This document shows, piece by piece, positions 33,544-45,758 of a stretch of 64,000 bases of DNA (position 1 is the first letter of the stretch; each line of letters begins with the position of its first letter). The translations under genes were made by a program, and so were the position numbers. The stretch comes from Melampsora larici-populina 98AG31 (lineage: Eukaryota; Basidiomycota; Pucciniomycetes; Pucciniales; Melampsoraceae), in assembly GCF_000204055.1 (NCBI RefSeq), contig NW_006768832.1, positions 227,280 to 291,279 of the forward strand. The letters run 5' to 3'. The notes beneath the pieces were generated by a model. That model ran no database searches and was not told the origin of the DNA. It worked only from the letters and a program-made list of their open reading frames with translations.

Positions 33544-35335
33544 GAAGTTGTCTGAGACTGCCGTCTTCAAAAAAACCAGCACAAGGGCACTTGCTGACCG
33601 CTTTGTGATGACAGAGAAAAGTATAAAGGCATCTCAGGTTGTACATGAACTTCAGCAAGGCAAGGTTTGAAGATGTTTTAATGAGTAATTGATTGGTTGA
33701 AGAGAAAAATTGAGTTCCTCTTTGGTGTGGTTTGATTATGTGAAAGGTAAAAACACTCAAGAGACTTTTGCTATCAAATTACCAGATGGTAAATTCTTTC
33801 TCGTGTTAGAAACATCAGTTTGCTTACAAATAGTCAACTCGATGGTTTATTCAATTCTTCAGATAACCGGTACACAAAAAAACAAATCTAGATCAAAACC
33901 GTCTGTTCAAGAAGACTGCTCGGAGGCAAAAATTCATGAAGAGTGAAGTGTATATAAGATTAAGGTGAGTTCATAGTTTATGAAATGCACGGTTTTGGTT
34001 GAAAGATAGAAACCGACATGAAAATTCATGTGGCCTTTCACAACCTCCTCTGTTGACTCCAATGCGTCATGGATTCTGGCAAGATCTGACAAAAGTTCTG
34101 GACAATCATCACTTCGGACACTTCATGTCCTGACGAATCGTTCAAAAACCGTAAAAACCGTTACTCGAATCCAACCTTTTCGATTCGACTTTGATTTCTT
34201 TTTTTTCGTCTTTGCTCCTGAACAACAGGATTCTTGACAGGCACTCACATAGGAACTTCGACTATTTACAACACAGAGATTTCAGTGTCAAGATTCGAAA
34301 CGAAGTAAAACCACAGGTGCGGTAAGGCAGTGTCGCCCGTCTATGATGTGCTTGACAAAAGGCACATGATTACGTGAGTTAAGGAGACAAGGTGAGCCAT
34401 TCACATCTTGAAGTTTGTCAAATTATTTCGTATAAGAAGATGAACTTCATTCGAACGTCCATGAGGATCAGTATAGCTCGGAAACCCTTTCTCACTTTTA
34501 TTCTTGCTGACATACGGATTACGGCCACTTTGATCATTTACTTTTGTCTTTTCGGGCAATTGTTTACGCCACGCCAATTCTCTCCAAGACTCACAGCCAA
34601 CCTTCGATCAGGCCGAGTTCCAGCTATCATGGACAGAATGTCGCCCTTGCTGACACCCAATCCATCGCTGGTCTCATTATCAACTAATAATCAATTGAAG
34701 TTTGACTTTTGTAATTGAACTGAAACTCCCGTGGTTTATGATGGCAATCAGCGTCCAAATCCTTCATGATTTTGCCTCGGTCACAACGGCCATTATCAAA
34801 ACTTAGTGGTATGTCTTGCCCTTTGATCTGATATGTGGCAATGCAGGGTGAAGATAGGGCTTTTCAATTAATTTAAATTGAGATATGTTTGGTAGTTATT
34901 CAAATTTCTCATTGAAACTCTACAAAGCCCACTGATTTGATAAGATGGCTGTTGTTTGATTGATTAAAATTCAGGGAGGGATGATCAATTCAATTAAGAA
35001 AGCTGGAAGATGTTGTGGATACGAAGGCAAATTTTGATTTGAACTCGGTATAAGGATATTCTTGACTTGAGAATATGCTTATGTGAGTGTATAAGACCCT
35101 TTTTTGTTTTGTATAAAGTGTATGCGCTGTTCCAGAATCCAGACTGATTCCCACTTTACTCTGACTCAACTTCAACTTCTATTGATTGACACTTTAAATT
35201 TTATTTCCAATCCATCAACATTCATCTCACTCACTTTTCAAGGAATCGATTATCATTATTCAATTGGAATAGCAAAATACCTTCTTGATCAATCAAACTA
35301 CCACTTTATCATCTTTCAAATCAACCAATCTCATC
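33544..35335. other. Gene-poor spacer
   Basis: Short frames at 33710-33946, 34028-34237 and 34392-34718 have no recognisable domain or consistent splice pattern. The end should include the promoter of the next gene. Confidence 0.35.
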
Positions 35336-37401
35336 ATGACTATCACCACTTCATCGATCTCAACTTCAGCAGCAAATCAAACCAAACCTCATTTACCACT
35401 CTCTGCTTCAAAATGGGCTACTCCAAACCACAATCAAGCATCATACTCAAAACCGATCAACAAAAAATCAACCTCACCGTTCTCACCATCTCCTACTATC
35501 ATCTCGTCATCTTCATCATCTTCTAAACATTCATCACCTAATTCGACTATACCGTCAACTTTATCTCAACAACGAGCTTCATCAATCATCACACCTTCAC
35601 CCTCATCATCGCATCAGCAGCAACTTCCCTTACGTCATCAAAGGCTGCCTCGCTCAGGCCAATCTATACATGATCCTCGTCATGTCTCAATACAGACATC
35701 CGAATCAGCTCAACTTAAGACCCTTGTACCCAATTCTCGCAGTCTACATCAAATTGAATCATTACTAAATCGACTCAAACAAAAATCACCTCGACCGCGT
35801 CCTCCACCAACACAAGCACGTAGCATGACTAATGTTTCAACGGGTCACATTTCGACGTCTTCAAATACTGCTGATCTTCCTTCATCAGTCATCAAACCAA
35901 AAATCCATTCCACTCCAGATATCATTCAAGCACAATCACTTGAATCCCCAATTCCCATTCCCGAACCTCAATCAGTGGAACCGCCAATCACCATTCTCGA
36001 ATCTCAATCGATTCAACCCTCGATTATCACTGCAGAAACTGATTCAGCTGAACCCACTATAACAATTGTCGAAGGTCAATCAGATGAATCCACTGCAACC
36101 ATTATTGAATCTCAATCAATCGAACCCCCAATCAACATGATCAAATCTCAATCAGTTGAACCATTGATCACTACTCCTCTCGAATCTCATCCAGCTGGAA
36201 CTCCGGTTACCACTGTCAAAGCAAACCCTTCTTTCCTCCTAACAGGCAGCCCAAACCCGCCTGAACCATCTCTTTCAAAGTCCTTGACTCCACCTCGACT
36301 TCGGGTGGACACCATCACGGCATCCAAATCATCAAACAAGCTTCCCACACATTCTCCTACTACTGCGACTCACACTCCTGCCTCGAGTCTGTTTAGCTCC
36401 AAACTGGATTGGGCGCGTCTGGTTGACGATTTCGAATCATCGGAAGGAGCTGATGAACTTCCAGATTTGACGGAATGGGCCTCTGAGTGCACTGCTACCA
36501 CATTGCCACGTCCTCAGACTGGTGATGTTCGTTGCCTTTACAAGTTTTCATTCAGAAAAAGTTATTCAAGGTACTGATCTCCTTTGTTTCTTCTCTCCAA
36601 CAGTCAACACAAATTGAAAACGAGGAATGTCGATCAAAGTATGAAAGTCAGAGTACATCGAATTCCGATCGATCTTTGCTCACAAAACCAAGCGCTGAAC
36701 TACGGCAGGCAAAATCAGCTGATCCTTCAACTGGCCGTCGATTTTTCTCTGAGCAACAGAAAAAATCAATCACTTCTTTGTTACTTTCACCCGATCAGAG
36801 CTCCAGTCTAGACACAAAACCAAGTGAAGCAGCTCAAACACTTAGTCCGAACCAACGTAGACGTCAGCCAAGGAGACAAAAACGCTCTGGAGCAGCCAGT
36901 CCAACAGTGCCCAAACAGATTCTTTCTCCTCCGTCAAACAAAGGCACAACAAATTCAAAACCAACTGGAGAAAAACCGACGATGACGAATCAATCACATT
37001 TGAAGGCAGTTGAAAGAGAAAGCCCCAAGAGCTCAAGAGTAGATCAATCAAAATCTAAAAAAGCTGTAGACTCTATCAAGATGAACTCAGAACATCCATC
37101 AGATTCTTCTCCATCTAAAGCCAATGAGTCAAACAAGAGATTATCAAGATCAGCAGCATTACAACAACATGGGAATGCTATTCAAAGATTACTTAGATCA
37201 GCAGAAGATCATCCTTCTTTGGTTGATAAACCAAGGTTTAGAAAGCTTGAAGAGAAGAAGAATCAAGAAGAATTGATCACCAGAAGATCCAATGGAACTC
37301 TTTTGAATTCGAATCATCATAATTTGGGTACCAATCGAGATTTGTTTGGAAAATTAACTGGGATTAGAAAGTTAAATTCAGTGGAAACTTTTTCGACTTG
37401 A
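35336..37401 (+). CDS. Low-complexity Ser/Thr/Pro-rich protein of unknown function
   Basis: Two exons, 35336-36526 and 36604-37401, join in phase 0 across a 77-bp intron with a GTTCGT donor, giving about 662 residues. The N-terminal 120 residues are Ser-rich. A middle block (35930-36200) has imperfect repeats of about 14 residues with the core ESQSxEPPITI. Before the intron lies a short acidic, hydrophobic stretch, KLDWARLVDDFESSEGADEL then PDLTEWA, which could be a binding motif. The second exon is basic, with RRRQPRRQKR and many Lys/Arg, and ends with an amphipathic segment (AALQQHGNAIQRLLRSAEDH). No enzyme domain is seen. It is probably largely disordered; a nuclear or RNA-related role is only a guess from composition. 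The start is the first ATG after an in-frame stop-free leader. Confidence 0.75.
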
Positions 37402-38840
37402 TTATCTTTTTTAGTTTTTTTCATCTTTAAATGATTAATGATGTAGGAAAGTTTGTAGCTTGTTTGTTTTTTGTTTTTTGTTTTAAGATATTTATGATAC
37501 TGGGTATGTGTGTGTGTTTTTGTAATTTTTTTTCAAAAGTTTCATTATTTAGGAATCGTAAACTCTTCATGTAGTAAGTACTAGTCTTTTCTCTCTCTCT
37601 CTATTTCTCTCTTGTTTTACATTTTTTTCTTTTTGTATTTTGGGATATATTAAGTAAACTTGATAATTAGGGTTTTTAAAGTAAAGTAGAATAAAGGTAT
37701 TTTAACCTTTTTTCTTTTTCTTTTATTGGTTTCTTTTGTTGTTATTTTTTTTTGGTTTTGTTGATTTTTTTATTGATTTGTGAATTGTGTGATGAGTGTA
37801 TCCATGAGTTAAAAGGGAATGAAAAGAAAAATAAATAAGCATATGATGAATCATAATTGAGATTTTGTGAGTCATAGCTCTTTCTTATATTTAAGATTGG
37901 CTTGATTAAGATGATCAACCCATCTTTGCCACATTGCTTTGGTGATTGAAGGACCTTCAATATGTCATGAAGGCAGCTGATAAAACAGAAGGTGAAAAAA
38001 AGTTTTATTCAGTTCAGGCTCACGATGGTAGGTGATAAGGAAGACTTACAATACAATTGGTGCAGAGGAGCTAATTAATGAATTTTAGATGATGGTCCAG
38101 TCAACGCCTGAGACTGTGGCTTTTAGCACTGCTGCCGCTCAGATCAGTGCTTGCTTTCTCACCTTATCCCAAAACTGGCCACCAAGACTTCCTGGAAGGT
38201 AGGATTTTATCATCATTTTGTTTGAACCTCAAGCAGATGCAAATTATGGTTTTTCCTGGATGGGACTCAAAATCAAGGGCTGTGCCCTTCAGAATCTGCA
38301 GCCCTTCTTTACAGGAGATCTTTCCGGTCGCACGTGGTGCATTTTTGCAACATCTGATCTCTTGCTTCCTTCGAAGTTCGATTGTTAAGGATCTCCACGG
38401 AAACTGACATCAATATCAACTATGTCGATATCATCTGCAGTATGCGTCTCTATCAACGGGAGTCCCATAAATTTTGGTTGTGCTGGGTGTCAATACTGAC
38501 AGTGATATTGGATGAGTTCGGCTAATAGCGTAAGAGCAAGACTGGTTTCAAAAACGTTGCTCGCATCCAACGAACTCACCGAAGTGATAAGTACGTTGTT
38601 CCCAGTCCTCCCCGACAGACCTATGACTAAAATTGAGAAGTCCCTGTTGTCAACGTCTGGCGTGTCAAGGGACTGCTTCGAACACGGCTAAGTTTACATC
38701 GCCGGTATCTCTCCTCGGCCTGTCATCGATATAGCTCTAGACGGTATTTAAGCACACCACCAAGCTTTTTGAAAGTCATGATTACTTCCATCCTCCATCA
38801 GCCTTACACATCGTACTCAAAGGTTAATACACTTTTTAAT
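37402..38840. other. Spacer
   Basis: It contains T-rich and CT-microsatellite sequence downstream of the preceding gene (37590-37760) and no supported gene. A TATTTAA box lies near 38743, about 100 bases before the next start codon. Confidence 0.4.
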
Positions 38841-39574
38841 ATGATTTCTCGCATCTACATCCTCGTTATCTTTGCTCTTTTGACTTTATTTGGGAAGGGC
38901 ATGTCCAACAAGTCCTGTAAATGGGCTTTTGTGCGTGTTCCTAATGATCCAGCGCATTCGTGTAAGCAGAATATTTCTGAAAGGGTCCATGAACTTAGTT
39001 AAAGACTGTTGGGTTGTGCCTTTCCAGACTGCAGGGATGTACGCGACACATATAAATATCCAAGTGCGGACTGCAAACCTCAACTACAACGTAAGTAATT
39101 GTCAGAAAATCTTTTCAGGTGGCCAATCTTGATGAGCACCACTGATGCTAACTGGCTTACAGCTAATGGCGTCCCTCAAGGCTCACAATGCGATTCCAAT
39201 CAGTTTCCCAACGGAATTTGTCCAACTTGGAGGGCATCAGGAGTGCGCAGGGTGAATGAAGTAACTTCATACAGTAAGCTCAAGTAATACATGCAGCTAT
39301 AGGTAGTATGTATCTTGCTTGATATCTAACAATCAAATTTCTCATTTATTTCCACCATCAAGTGTGTGATCTCTTGACCAAAAAGGGGGCCACCCGTGAT
39401 AAGGATCAGTACACCAAGATTAAGTGTAAACTTTTGACAAATGTGGTTTGTAAGTCTACCATCAGCTTCAAGTTCATGTCTCACATTGAAGAGTCCTGAT
39501 TTCAAATATGATTATGACAACTTTCAGTTTGTTCTGGAGACAAGGGAGTTTTTGTGGGGAATGATATCCCCTGA
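38841..39574 (+). CDS. Small secreted cysteine-rich protein, effector candidate
   Basis: Five exons fit with consistent phases: 38841-38961, 39028-39090, 39163-39273, 39363-39449 and 39528-39574, giving 142 residues. Residues 1-22 form a signal peptide (MISRIYILVIFALLTLFGKG). The mature part contains eight cysteines, for example in KSCKW, YCRDV, ADCKP, SQCDS, GICPT, MCDLL, IKCKL and FCSGD, an even number suited to disulfide pairing. Introns have good donors (GTAAGC, GTAAGT) and one has a classic TGCTAAC branch site at 39146. No known domain is recognised. Size, secretion signal and cysteine content fit the usual criteria for rust secreted effectors, but the role is inferred. Without these splices the first exon stops early. 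Confidence 0.68.
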
Positions 39575-41506
39575 TAGGAACATGGAATAGCCCTATGAAG
39601 GTAAACTGTGCACAGCTTGGGAGGGCGCAAGCACATGGTTTTTGCCAACTTTACTATGGAGGTGGCTCATGTAAAAAAGCCACTTTTTGCGGTACCTCAA
39701 TACACCAAAAGAAGAAAAGGTTTTGAGACAGGCTGGGGTCTCAAATCTGTACATAACACATTGTATCTCATCACAAAAAGCTTGTATCACAGTGATCATT
39801 TCCAAGTTGCAAATATTTGTATATTTAATCATCAAGTCTTAGTCAGAGATCTCCCCATAATTGGGCTAAGATTTCAATTGTGTGAATTCATCATGATTCA
39901 CTACACCAGGATGCAAATTTGCCCTTGAGTTTATAAAAGTAAGAAAACAGAAACTGGTAAGGACACTGGAAGGAGTCAGAAACATATTGCAAAAGAATGA
40001 TTGAATTCTAAAGTGCATTCAAAACAATTTGCAATTTTCCTTTATTTTTTACAACAACAGTGCATATATTGTCAAAAACCCAATTTTGGTTCAAAGCTGG
40101 CAGGCATTGATAAAATAATCTAATGGAGATGAGCCTCAATGATGACATGAGATCTGTGTTGAAGTCTTTAACAAAACAAAAGAATATGAGATCTCTCAAC
40201 AGTGACTTGACAAGATTTGAAGAGATCAAGACAAAAAGGAAACCTTTAACAAAATAAAAGAATATGAGAATTGTTGACAAGGAGCTGACAAGTCTGAAAA
40301 GATATAGACGAAAAGAAAACCTGACAAGGTTTGATAAATGGAAAGAAAGCTTCAACTTTCTTTTCCCCAAATGGTGAGGTGGATAATGTCAAAGAAATCA
40401 CAACACAAGTACTCAATCCACCTTTAACACATTACAAGAATATGGGATCTCTTGACTCCATTCTCTAAAGCTCTTTTGAGTAGAGCTTACTTCTTAGGTG
40501 CATGATTGGAAGCATGTTTGGCTGTTCTGATTACCTTCTTGCGCACAAGCCATTGATTAAAATGCTTGATGTGAACTGGTCTGCCTCAATGCTTCCGAAT
40601 TGGGCCGTACTTCATTGTCCTGCCGCCGGGACAAGCAGAACAAGTGAAAAGAACCTTGCCATTGATTGCTTGGTGTGGACAATCAACAAAGCCTTTTTCA
40701 AATTTGAGATCAGTCTGCGGTAAGAAGAGGCAAAGGCATTGAAAAGACAATTTACATTGATCTCTCATTGCTGACGGAGTGTCTGAAGATGTCATGATTT
40801 TGGGTGTTGTGGCAGGTGACATTGCGAGCAGTTTGAGTGGTGAGGTGATTACACTGAATAAGAAGAGAAAAGAACCCTTCATCTTCTGATCCAGGGACCT
40901 TCTAAGGCCACTGTCAATGACAATGCCAGCAGTTTGAGAGTGATTACAATGGATGAGGAGAGCAAGGAATCTTCATCATCTGATCAAGGGGAATTTGCAA
41001 GGCCTGTGGCTTTGCCCACTGGCAACAGCGGTGAAGCAATTGTTCAACATCAACTCATCCGCTGATTTAGTAAACCAGTGGGAATGTTGTTCGTGATCAC
41101 GTCTTTGCCCTTGTTTGTGAAAAATACAGTGCACATTGGTACCTGCCCGTGTTGCAACCAGGTCTCACTGGTATACTTCCACAACCCCGTGACAGCAGAT
41201 TTTCAACCAAAAATGACCTTGTGGTGTGGTGGGTTGTTTTGCCAAGGCTACCTCAGCAACCCATTCCTTGGCCAACCCTAGCCCTCAATTTGGTGTTGAA
41301 CCTCCGGTTCAAACTTCTACCCCAACTGTTCCACCCAAGGAACTTTTGCTTCCACATGCGACTAATCCTGGCTCAACTCTTTGATGTTCTTCAAGAGTTT
41401 GCCTACCTATTTCACAGAAGTCATAATTTTTACTTCTCTCCCTCTAAAAATGTTCTTTCTCTTTTTTGGTACTCCAGGTGTAGCACCAAGTTAAAGGGGG
41501 GATGGT
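39575..41506. other. Spacer with diffuse repeats
   Basis: No gene is supported. It includes the direct repeats at 40140-40445 and, from about 41070, plus-strand sequence that leads up to a polypurine tract and LTR and is probably the decayed 3' end of a retroelement without a recognisable domain. Confidence 0.35.
40140..40445. repeat. Imperfect direct repeats of about 90 bp
   Basis: The motif CTTTAACAAAAC plus AAAAGAATATGAGA recurs at about 40165 and 40247 and in a weaker form at about 40422, each followed by a CTTGACAAG-like segment. A hydrophobic minus-strand open frame across it is a by-product of the repeats. Confidence 0.6.
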
Positions 41507-42045
41507 TGTAGCGGGGTACACGGCCCAAGTCTAGGCTGAAACATGCCCTTAAGGAATAAGGTCCTAGGCATCTCAGACTAGTCTCCTAGACCATTTCATT
41601 ATGAAAAAGGTATACTGAAAGGGTCTAGATGAAACCCAGGTACCAGGCATTAGTGCCGTTCATTTTGTAACTTCTAACTCAGCCATTTACATTTTGTATC
41701 ACAAAGCAAAGTTATTATAAATAGAAAGAACTATTCCCAGTTGTAATAATTCCCCAGTCAGAAAATCTGTATCATCTTTTAAAGTTTACTTTTTCTTGTT
41801 ATCATTCAGATTCTGGTTCATATCTTTTTCTCTCTTGTTTTACGCTTTAAAAATTGGAAATCTGCATTTGAACTTCACTTGTTGTGTTACACAGCTCATT
41901 GTATATGCCATTTCACTGTCTTTGCCTAAAACCTAAGATATTCAGGAAGATCTTCATGATTTTTCCCTTTGCCCTATCATAAAAGCTCACTCCTAGGTCC
42001 AAAAACCCTGATTACTTAACATGGGTATTTTGTCCCTGTTACACA
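41507..42045 (+). repeat. LTR, remnant of an LTR retrotransposon
   Basis: A purine tract (TTAAAGGGGGGATGG) directly precedes TGTAGCGGGG at 41507, as expected for the polypurine tract and start of a 3' LTR. The sequence ends near TTACACA at 42045. It includes a TATAAAT box near 41716. The internal element upstream is not recognisable. Confidence 0.6.
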
Positions 42046-43220
42046 GATACAGCATGTTAGCCCCCCCAATAGCCCCTAATACAGCTCCTTGGGAAGATTG
42101 TTTTTAGATGTCCACGCTGTACTTGGACAAATCCTGCTTGAAGACTTGTTAAATTCACCAGCGGATTTGATATCTGGGCTGCCCCACTCAATCACTACTC
42201 ATAAGTGTCTCAAACTTCAAAAAGGCTATAATTTGGGATATGAATGTCTAGTTTGTTTACAAGATTTGAAAAAGCTTTGGAGGCCAGATGAAGAAGATGG
42301 TAGTACTGTGGCTAGATGACTTTAGATGGATGATTTTAGGGAAGTGGGAAAGTGGTGTAACCAGACAAGGTTTAAGACCAATGACTCATGAGTGAGGTTA
42401 AAAACTCAATTTGGGGTGTGATCAAGGCAACACTGCAACTGCTCCGCACAAAAGAGCGTGTGCGGAGCAATTTTGGCCTCCGCTACAGCCCTTACTCTGC
42501 TGAGCGCAGCCTGCGCAGCGCACCCAGGGGCTGAAATCCCCTGAGCGGAGCAAATCACTATGCACCGGGCCCAGACCCAAGTTGCTCAGCTCATGAGCGG
42601 AGCACTCAAAGACTTCACACTCAATAAAACGCTTGAATAAACGCTTCCAAAAAAAACTCAGAACTCAATGATAACACTCAAAAAACACTCAAAAAACACT
42701 CAAAAACTTGAACACAATGAACTCGAAAAAAAGACTCGATGACGGACACAGACTAACACATGTAAGTTTTTTAATCCTTATTCTTCTCTTCTTTTTCTCA
42801 TTGTGGATTTGTATATTATTTGTATGCTAACTACCTTCTCTTTATTTGTGTATGATTCATATACTAAATTCCTTCTGTTTATTTGATTCCTCTTGCTCTT
42901 AGCACACCTCAGTTTCTCTTAACTTGTTCACGGCCGTGTTGATATTTGTTTGAGGTCCTATTACCAAACAATCAATTTCTTATGCTTCTAACGTAAGTGC
43001 TTTCTCTTTTCATCCCATTCTTCCATTTTCGTGTTACTAGCTAAACTGTTCTCTTTCTTTCTTCTTGTCTTCTTGCTTGGCACCTTCTAAGACTATCTAG
43101 ATCGATTTGATAGATTCTTTCCACTCGCTTTCGTATTTCAAATCAATCTATTTCATTGTAGTCCTTTTGCCGCGAGTAAGTTCTGTTTCTTCTTTCTAGT
43201 TCATTCGTATTATACCAACT

Positions 43221-43334
43221 CACAGTGCCCGTGGAGAGAGCCCCCGACGTTGGGGGCTCCAACAAGTACAAAGGCTTGCCTTTGTACTCTTGAAGGCCCC
43301 CGACGTCTAGGGCGCCCTTCACAGGCACTGTGAC
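43221..43334. mobile_element. 114-bp foldback element
   Basis: TCACAGTGCC at the left pairs with GGCACTGTGA at the right, and inside, GCCCCCGACGT occurs in both arms in foldback arrangement. The centre AAGTACAAAGGC TT GCCTTTGTACT is an almost closed hairpin. It lies within the larger hAT-like element. Confidence 0.75.
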
Positions 43335-43650
43335 TAAAAGTTCTTGTTTTCATTTTTGATTTCAGGTCTTGTCTTCGCTTTTTAGTTTCTTGGTGTTTTA
43401 GTCCCAGGGGGAGATTTTGAAGAAGCCATGAAGGTACTTCAAGCTTTTATTGATAGCAAGAAAAAAAAGGATAGCACGGTAAAAAAAAGATAGCTCAGAA
43501 AAAAGAAGTCGTAGGGTTTTTATTAAGTCAAACTTTATTCTCTTTGTCTTACATTATGTTGTGCATAGATATATATATCTATGCTTTTATTTTTTTTTGT
43601 CACATTTATCTTGTTTTCAAAAATGGGGCAATGTGCGCCGCTCATAGCAA

Positions 43651-43679
43651 TGTGCGTAGTGGTGAAACCACTACGCACA
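43651..43679. repeat. Perfect 13-bp hairpin with 3-base loop
   Basis: TGTGCGTAGTGGT, loop GAA, ACCACTACGCACA. The same GTGCGTAGTG motif recurs at about 43714. Confidence 0.8.
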
Positions 43680-44091
43680 CGGAAGTAAGAAAAAACAATC
43701 AAAAGAGTGATTCTGTGCGTAGTGCAATTTAGCACAGCGCTCCGCTCCGCTCCCAAAATAGTTCAAAAACTTGAGCAGAGCGTAGCGATTGCGGTGTTGA
43801 TCAAGGTGATTTGAGCGGAATTGCCCCTGACTCAATCCAATAATCCACTCTGGAGTCAATCATTTGCCAGACTCAATTATTTTCATGTACAGTCCCCTCC
43901 AAGTGGTTTACGTAATCATTCAGGTTCTGCAGCGGCGGGGCCGGGGCTTGTCGCAAACCCAATGATTACAAATACTAGGCGTGGGGACGTGTACATTATT
44001 GGTGCAATATTGGCTGTTTAAGTTGATCAAAATATTGCATAGTTGATTCAATGCAATAGGGGGTTTCAACTTAAGTTTTTATGGTCTTTCC

Positions 44092-44322
44092 ACAGTACAA
44101 CAACTTGTCTGAGACTGTAAAGATTGCCATAAACATGAAAAAATTTGGGACACCTTTTTAGGTGTCCCAAATGCTGCCAACCATATATTTGGGGGTTTCA
44201 TGTTGTGTTTTTTACAGTATTTTTACTGTGCAACAACTTGCCTGTTGTTGTAAAATTTACCACAAACGTAGAAATTTGGGACACCCAAAAAGGTGTCCCA
44301 AATGATGTTGACCATATATTTG
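44092..44322. repeat. Two direct repeats, each holding the same hairpin
   Basis: Unit 1 (44092-44191) and unit 2 (44226-44322) share the order CAACAACTTG(T/C)CTG, a variable stretch, a hairpin, and CCATATATTTG. The hairpin arms are ATTTGGGACACC and GGTGTCCCAAAT; arms are perfectly kept while loops differ (about 5 and 6 bases). A weaker third ACTTGTTTGTTTTGTAAGA segment follows at 44355. Confidence 0.75.
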
Positions 44323-44773
44323 CAGGAAACAAAGACACCTTAAAGTTTTAGAAACTTGTTTGTTTTGTAAGAGTTTTATGCAAAAGTATCTCAACTTGAA
44401 TCCCCGTAATGATTGTTTCAAGGTGCAATATAATGCACCAGCCAAACGTAGCGTAAATATGTCTTATTCTAGGTTACACTGACAGCAACTTCAAAACATT
44501 TCTAAAGGGTATTCTTGATACTCCAATTTATTTTAGGTGATTAATGAGCCATGCCGGCCTTGACATTCAAACAGGTCTGAGTTGACGCTGGTTGGTCGGA
44601 ATGCTATTGGAGGTCTACAGGCCTGGCAAGTGCCATGTTGACGTAGTGTAAGCATCAAAGAATCAGCTTTGCTTCAGCAGGAACCTGAAGCCGGTTTTTG
44701 ATTTGGATGCTTTTTGATAAGCTTTGAGGATCAATATGAGCACTGGAATCAGATATTTTTTCCCAAAACTTAT

Positions 44774-45068
44774 TGGATGATAAACGGTACCCAAAGGCAC
44801 GACGGTACCGTTGGTTTCCAAGACAAGAGTGTGTTATCCTACGGGGCTGTGTCAGGAAGGTTATCCTTATATCGAGGAGAACCTTCCTCTTGGTGCATAC
44901 ATAGGTTTAGTAGGAAGAAGAAAAATTTCCTCCTTCTCACAGAAAATTTCTCCGTCTTCTCCCCCACGCGCCAAGATTCCTTCCCCCGTGATATCCCACA
45001 CTTGCGCTAGGAAATCCTCCCTATCACATTTCACTCTCACTTTGGTCGCTCAATTATCTTTTCTCAAA
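44774..45068 (+). repeat. Left terminal direct repeat of the YR retrotransposon
   Basis: It starts TGGATGATAAACGG and ends TTATCTTTTCTCAAA; the right copy has the same length of 295 bp. It contains an ACGGTACC-type short palindrome (GGTACC twice) near its start. Confidence 0.9.
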
Positions 45069-45147
45069 AGTCACATCGAAGGCACATCGACATTCCCAAA
45101 TAATTTCACCCCTTCAGTTAAAATTTCATTAAATTCTCCTAACTGAA

Positions 45148-45648
45148 ATGACCAACCCAAACGCAGTAGAGACTAATTTAGAAAAGTTTAACGCGCAACT
45201 AAAGAAGACAAGTGATAGAGTTCGTAGCAGACGGGGATCAGACCCTACCGACGTTAGAATTGTCTCAAATGGACCCACTCAAGAGGTGGAGTCATCCGAC
45301 GCCAACACGGATACGTCCAATGATGTGACACCGGCATCTCGTGGGGGAAGAAACCGGGGAAGAGGCCGGGGAAAGAAAATGTCGACAGTTACGACTAGAG
45401 CAGCGACAGCAGCCAGACAGCTAGCAGAAGCAAATAAGGATACGACCAATCAAACTGAGGCAACAGAAACTCGCACCAGCACAGCCAACAACACATCAAG
45501 TGCGACTGAAGTACAGCCACAGGCTTCACAAAATGCGACCACAACCGTCAATGAGACGCAGATTGATACGCAACCCGCCAGTTTAATATCCCGCAATAAT
45601 GTTCCAGTAACGCGTAAGTTCTGTTCGAAACGGAGATCCTCAGTTTAG
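45148..45648 (+). CDS. YR retrotransposon N-terminal Gag-like region
   Basis: An ATG shortly after the left repeat opens 166 residues rich in Thr, Asn and Ala with a basic Gly/Arg patch (RGGRNRGRGRGKK). There is a GTAAGT donor at 45613, so the exon probably ends there and splices towards the next frame (acceptor near 45796). No enzymatic motif is present. It is likely the start of the structural protein. Confidence 0.55.
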   Translation: MTNPNAVETNLEKFNAQLKKTSDRVRSRRGSDPTDVRIVSNGPTQEVESSDANTDTSNDVTPASRGGRNRGRGRGKKMSTVTTRAATAARQLAEANKDTTNQTEATETRTSTANNTSSATEVQPQASQNATTTVNETQIDTQPASLISRNNVPVTRKFCSKRRSSV

Positions 45649-45758
45649 ACCCACTTGATAAGTGTTGCCGCGAAAGCGAAGCCACACGATGTGTTGCCAT
45701 TTATATAATGTTGCCTCGTATAGAGATGAATAAGATGATTAACAGAAGTTAACATACC

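Larger units (their letters stand above)
42428..43798. mobile_element. hAT-like non-autonomous element, 1.37 kb
   Basis: The 8-bp repeat GATCAAGG flanks the element (42420-42427 and 43799-43806). The ends are CAACACTGCAACTGCTCCGC and, inverted, CAACACCGCAATCGCTACGC, 16 of 20 alike (the first base of the right end overlaps the duplication). Subterminal regions are GC-rich with many GCTCCGC/GAGCGGAGC motifs. No transposase is present. A foldback element is nested in it. Confidence 0.78.

Noticed and set aside
40008..40370. Minus-strand hydrophobic protein with repeats
   Set aside because: It follows the period of the local direct repeats and has no homology-like motifs.
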